From: Allolobophora icterica
Lineage: Eukaryota > Annelida > Clitellata > Crassiclitellata > Lumbricidae
DNA length: 64,000 bases
NCBI GenBank assembly: GCA_963556255.1
Contig: OY744605.1
Span: forward strand, 85,759,021-85,823,020
Direction: 5' to 3'
The notes under the pieces are model-generated. The model was not told the origin of the DNA. It saw only the letters and a program-made list of their open reading frames with translations, and searched no databases. The translations under genes and the position numbers were made by a program. Shown here in pieces: positions 62,045 to 64,000 of this stretch; within the stretch, counting starts at the first letter, position 1, and each line of letters starts with the position of its first letter.

Positions 62045-64000
62045 GGATGTAAAATTACTTTGTAAAGTGAGTGTTATATGGTTTTCTGGAAGATCAGACT
62101 AATTTAACCCTCGAGTGCCCAAGCTATTTTTTGGTACACGAATGCCCAACGGGGGGAGGGGGGTCCGACCGGACCCCAATGCTTTCATTGTGATATCTGG
62201 AGAACGAATTAGAATTATTTTAACGGGATTTGGCTTGTTATAATCCAAATTCAATTTGCAATCGATTGATATATGGTATTTCACAATAGCGCCACCTGGT
62301 GAAACTTTATTTGAACTTTAACACTTGGTTGTAGTGTTTTGCAATTTCGCGATTTTTCGCAGGTATTCAATTGTACGCATGTATACATATATAGTTGTTG
62401 CCTGGTTGTGTGGTACAGGATTGGAATATTTTAACGGGATTCGGCTTGTTATAATCCAAATTCAATTTGCAATCGACTGATGTATGGTATTTCACAATAG
62501 CGCCACCTGGTGAAACTCTATTTGAACTTTAATACTCGTTTGTAGTGCTTTGAAATTTCGGGATTTTTTGCATGTATTCAATTGTACGAATGTAGTTGTT
62601 ATGCTATGGTTGTGGGCTACAGGGTGGTAGAATAATCACGCAAAATATATCATACGAAGCCCAATTGAAGGCTTTAGGATGTCCTAAAACCATTTTTACA
62701 ATTTCGCTGCCGTTCTAAAGTTATCCATGGAAAAGCGGGTCTGGGGTCCGGTCGGACCCCCCTTGGGCATTCGAGGGTTAAATGAAAGAGCTCTTGAAAT
62801 TGGTGCTCATCACATACATAGATAGGATAATCCTGAACACATCAAGACAATCTTGGTGGCATACCATCAAAGACGGTACTACTGTCTGTATAAGGCAATT
62901 CAGTCAGTTTCAAACTATAACGATCATTTATAAATGTCATGGGCGTTGACGTCGACTTTACCTTACGAAACTGTATTCACTTAAAATCTAACCTCAATCG
63001 ATGGATCCACAGTTTATTCACATTTTATGGCACGGAGGAATTTATTTTGAACATTTCCCACTCTTCGTGAGGCACGATGCAGCTTATTTTGCTAACAGAA
63101 ATCACAAAAAACGTCGACAGAAATTATTTTGACACAATAGAGCTGAAAGGGTCAATAAAAGAATAAGACTAAAAGGTGTTGGGACACACATTGATATTTA
63201 AGTAGGCCCATTAAAGCAACTCGTTTATTAATCGGTGGCAATTCTTTTCCAGTCCCTTATCCACATAATTTGGACGATTGTGAATGTTAGAACTATGCCG
63301 TTGTTAAGCTTTTGTCGTTTGAAGCAGCTGTGTGTCGGTTAGTGTTAAAATTGGAGCTCCATAAATCATGCATAAAGCGTTTAAATTAGGTAATATGTAG
63401 AGAAATCCAACCAATTTAATTCACGAGGTAGTTTAGACACCTTTAAGTCGGGTGACCAGATGATACATAGAGAGGCCTACTAAATCGCGGAAATTTGTAA
63501 AATAATGAGCTGTAATATGCCAAAACTAATTTCTGTCGACGTCAACGGTCATTGTTGCTATAAGATGTCGTTAAACCCTGGATCCATCCAGCGGAAATTT
63601 GATTATTTTATATGGTGTATGGCCTGCATGACAATTTCCTATCGATGTGAAATGGCGTCTGATGCCAAAAGAAACTTCGTTAAACTATTGGAATCCAATC
63701 TTAATCAATCGGCCTTCATACTTGATTTGCTACTCATGATGTAAAGTAAGGTCGACGCTAACGCTTCTCTTCATATCCATAAGAAATAAAAACAGTCTCT
63801 TAGCCTAGCCTGAGAAGCAACCGTGGAATGAAGTGTTAAATTTGAATTTTAGTGTATGGCACATTACGTTCTTGTAGTAAATGAATAAAAAGGAAACGTT
63901 TCAATCTTTCGATAATTTCTGTGACATTTTTAATGTCTGAAAAAGAAGATTTATGACACCTTAGCGTTGTGATTAATGATGTACAGATTGTACGGCATTC
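62045..64000 (+). repeat. Long duplicated segment, copy 2 (runs off the window)
   Basis: Partner of 42456-44800 in the same orientation, about 19.5 kb away. Homology is still running at the window end. Just before it, sequence equivalent to 41700-42455 (including the SINE) is absent. Confidence 0.9.
62108..62777. mobile_element. piggyBac-type MITE (670 bp)
   Basis: Ends CCCTCGAGTGCCC and (inverted) CCCTCGAATGCCC, flanked by TTAA at 62104-62107 and 62778-62781. The paralogous segment near 42512 reads aatttaaatg with a single TTAA, the empty site. The interior has GGACCCC-type inverted sub-ends and a direct duplication of about 200 bp (62217-62400 and 62440-62600). Confidence 0.96.

Overview
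The window is animal genomic DNA. It has spliced genes with short conserved exons, LINEs, tRNA-derived SINEs, hAT/mariner/piggyBac-type elements and very abundant microsatellites. The one gene that can be rebuilt end to end is a metazoan type-II chitin synthase. Together with the repeat content this suggests an invertebrate, probably marine (a lophotrochozoan or an invertebrate deuterostome would both fit). The sequence alone does not fix the taxon.

Layout. Positions 1-505: tRNA-derived SINE and relatives of the repeat field found at 40-64 kb. Positions 1202-24064 (minus strand): chitin synthase in 12 coding exons; joined as listed they give 4632 nt, an uninterrupted frame of about 1543 codons. 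Nearly every intron holds its own tandem repeat or transposon. The 10.5-kb third-exon intron carries an almost full-length CR1/Jockey-like LINE (ORF1 and ORF2), itself inserted in an older LINE. Positions 24147-34441: mostly unique-looking AT-rich DNA with LINE remnants, one of them split by a small hAT element. Positions 34442-35051 (minus): the last coding exon of a second gene, ending in FAPY, possibly Rbfox-like. Positions 39481-39680: a 200-N assembly gap. Positions 39681-64000: no host gene recognised; a field of diverged multi-kb repeat copies built around a recurrent core of about 40 bp in both orientations, with several DNA transposons whose empty sites can be read from the paralogous copies.

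Points most worth checking: (1) the intron between chitin synthase exons 2 and 3 looks like an AT-AC intron, since the donor reads AAG|ATAAGT and only an AC acceptor restores the frame simply; (2) the 3' splice site of exon 4 has been amplified as a 25-bp minisatellite of about 16 copies; (3) the 5' end of exon 5 and its acceptor are tandemly duplicated inside a triplet repeat; (4) three DNA-transposon insertions have paralogous empty sites in the window, and one mariner derivative contains a second transposon with long inverted repeats and an 8-bp target duplication; (5) a 7-bp TAGGCC-type insertion breaks the LINE reverse transcriptase, hinting at how the frequent TAGGCCTA octamer arises. 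No prokaryotic or viral gene system was found.
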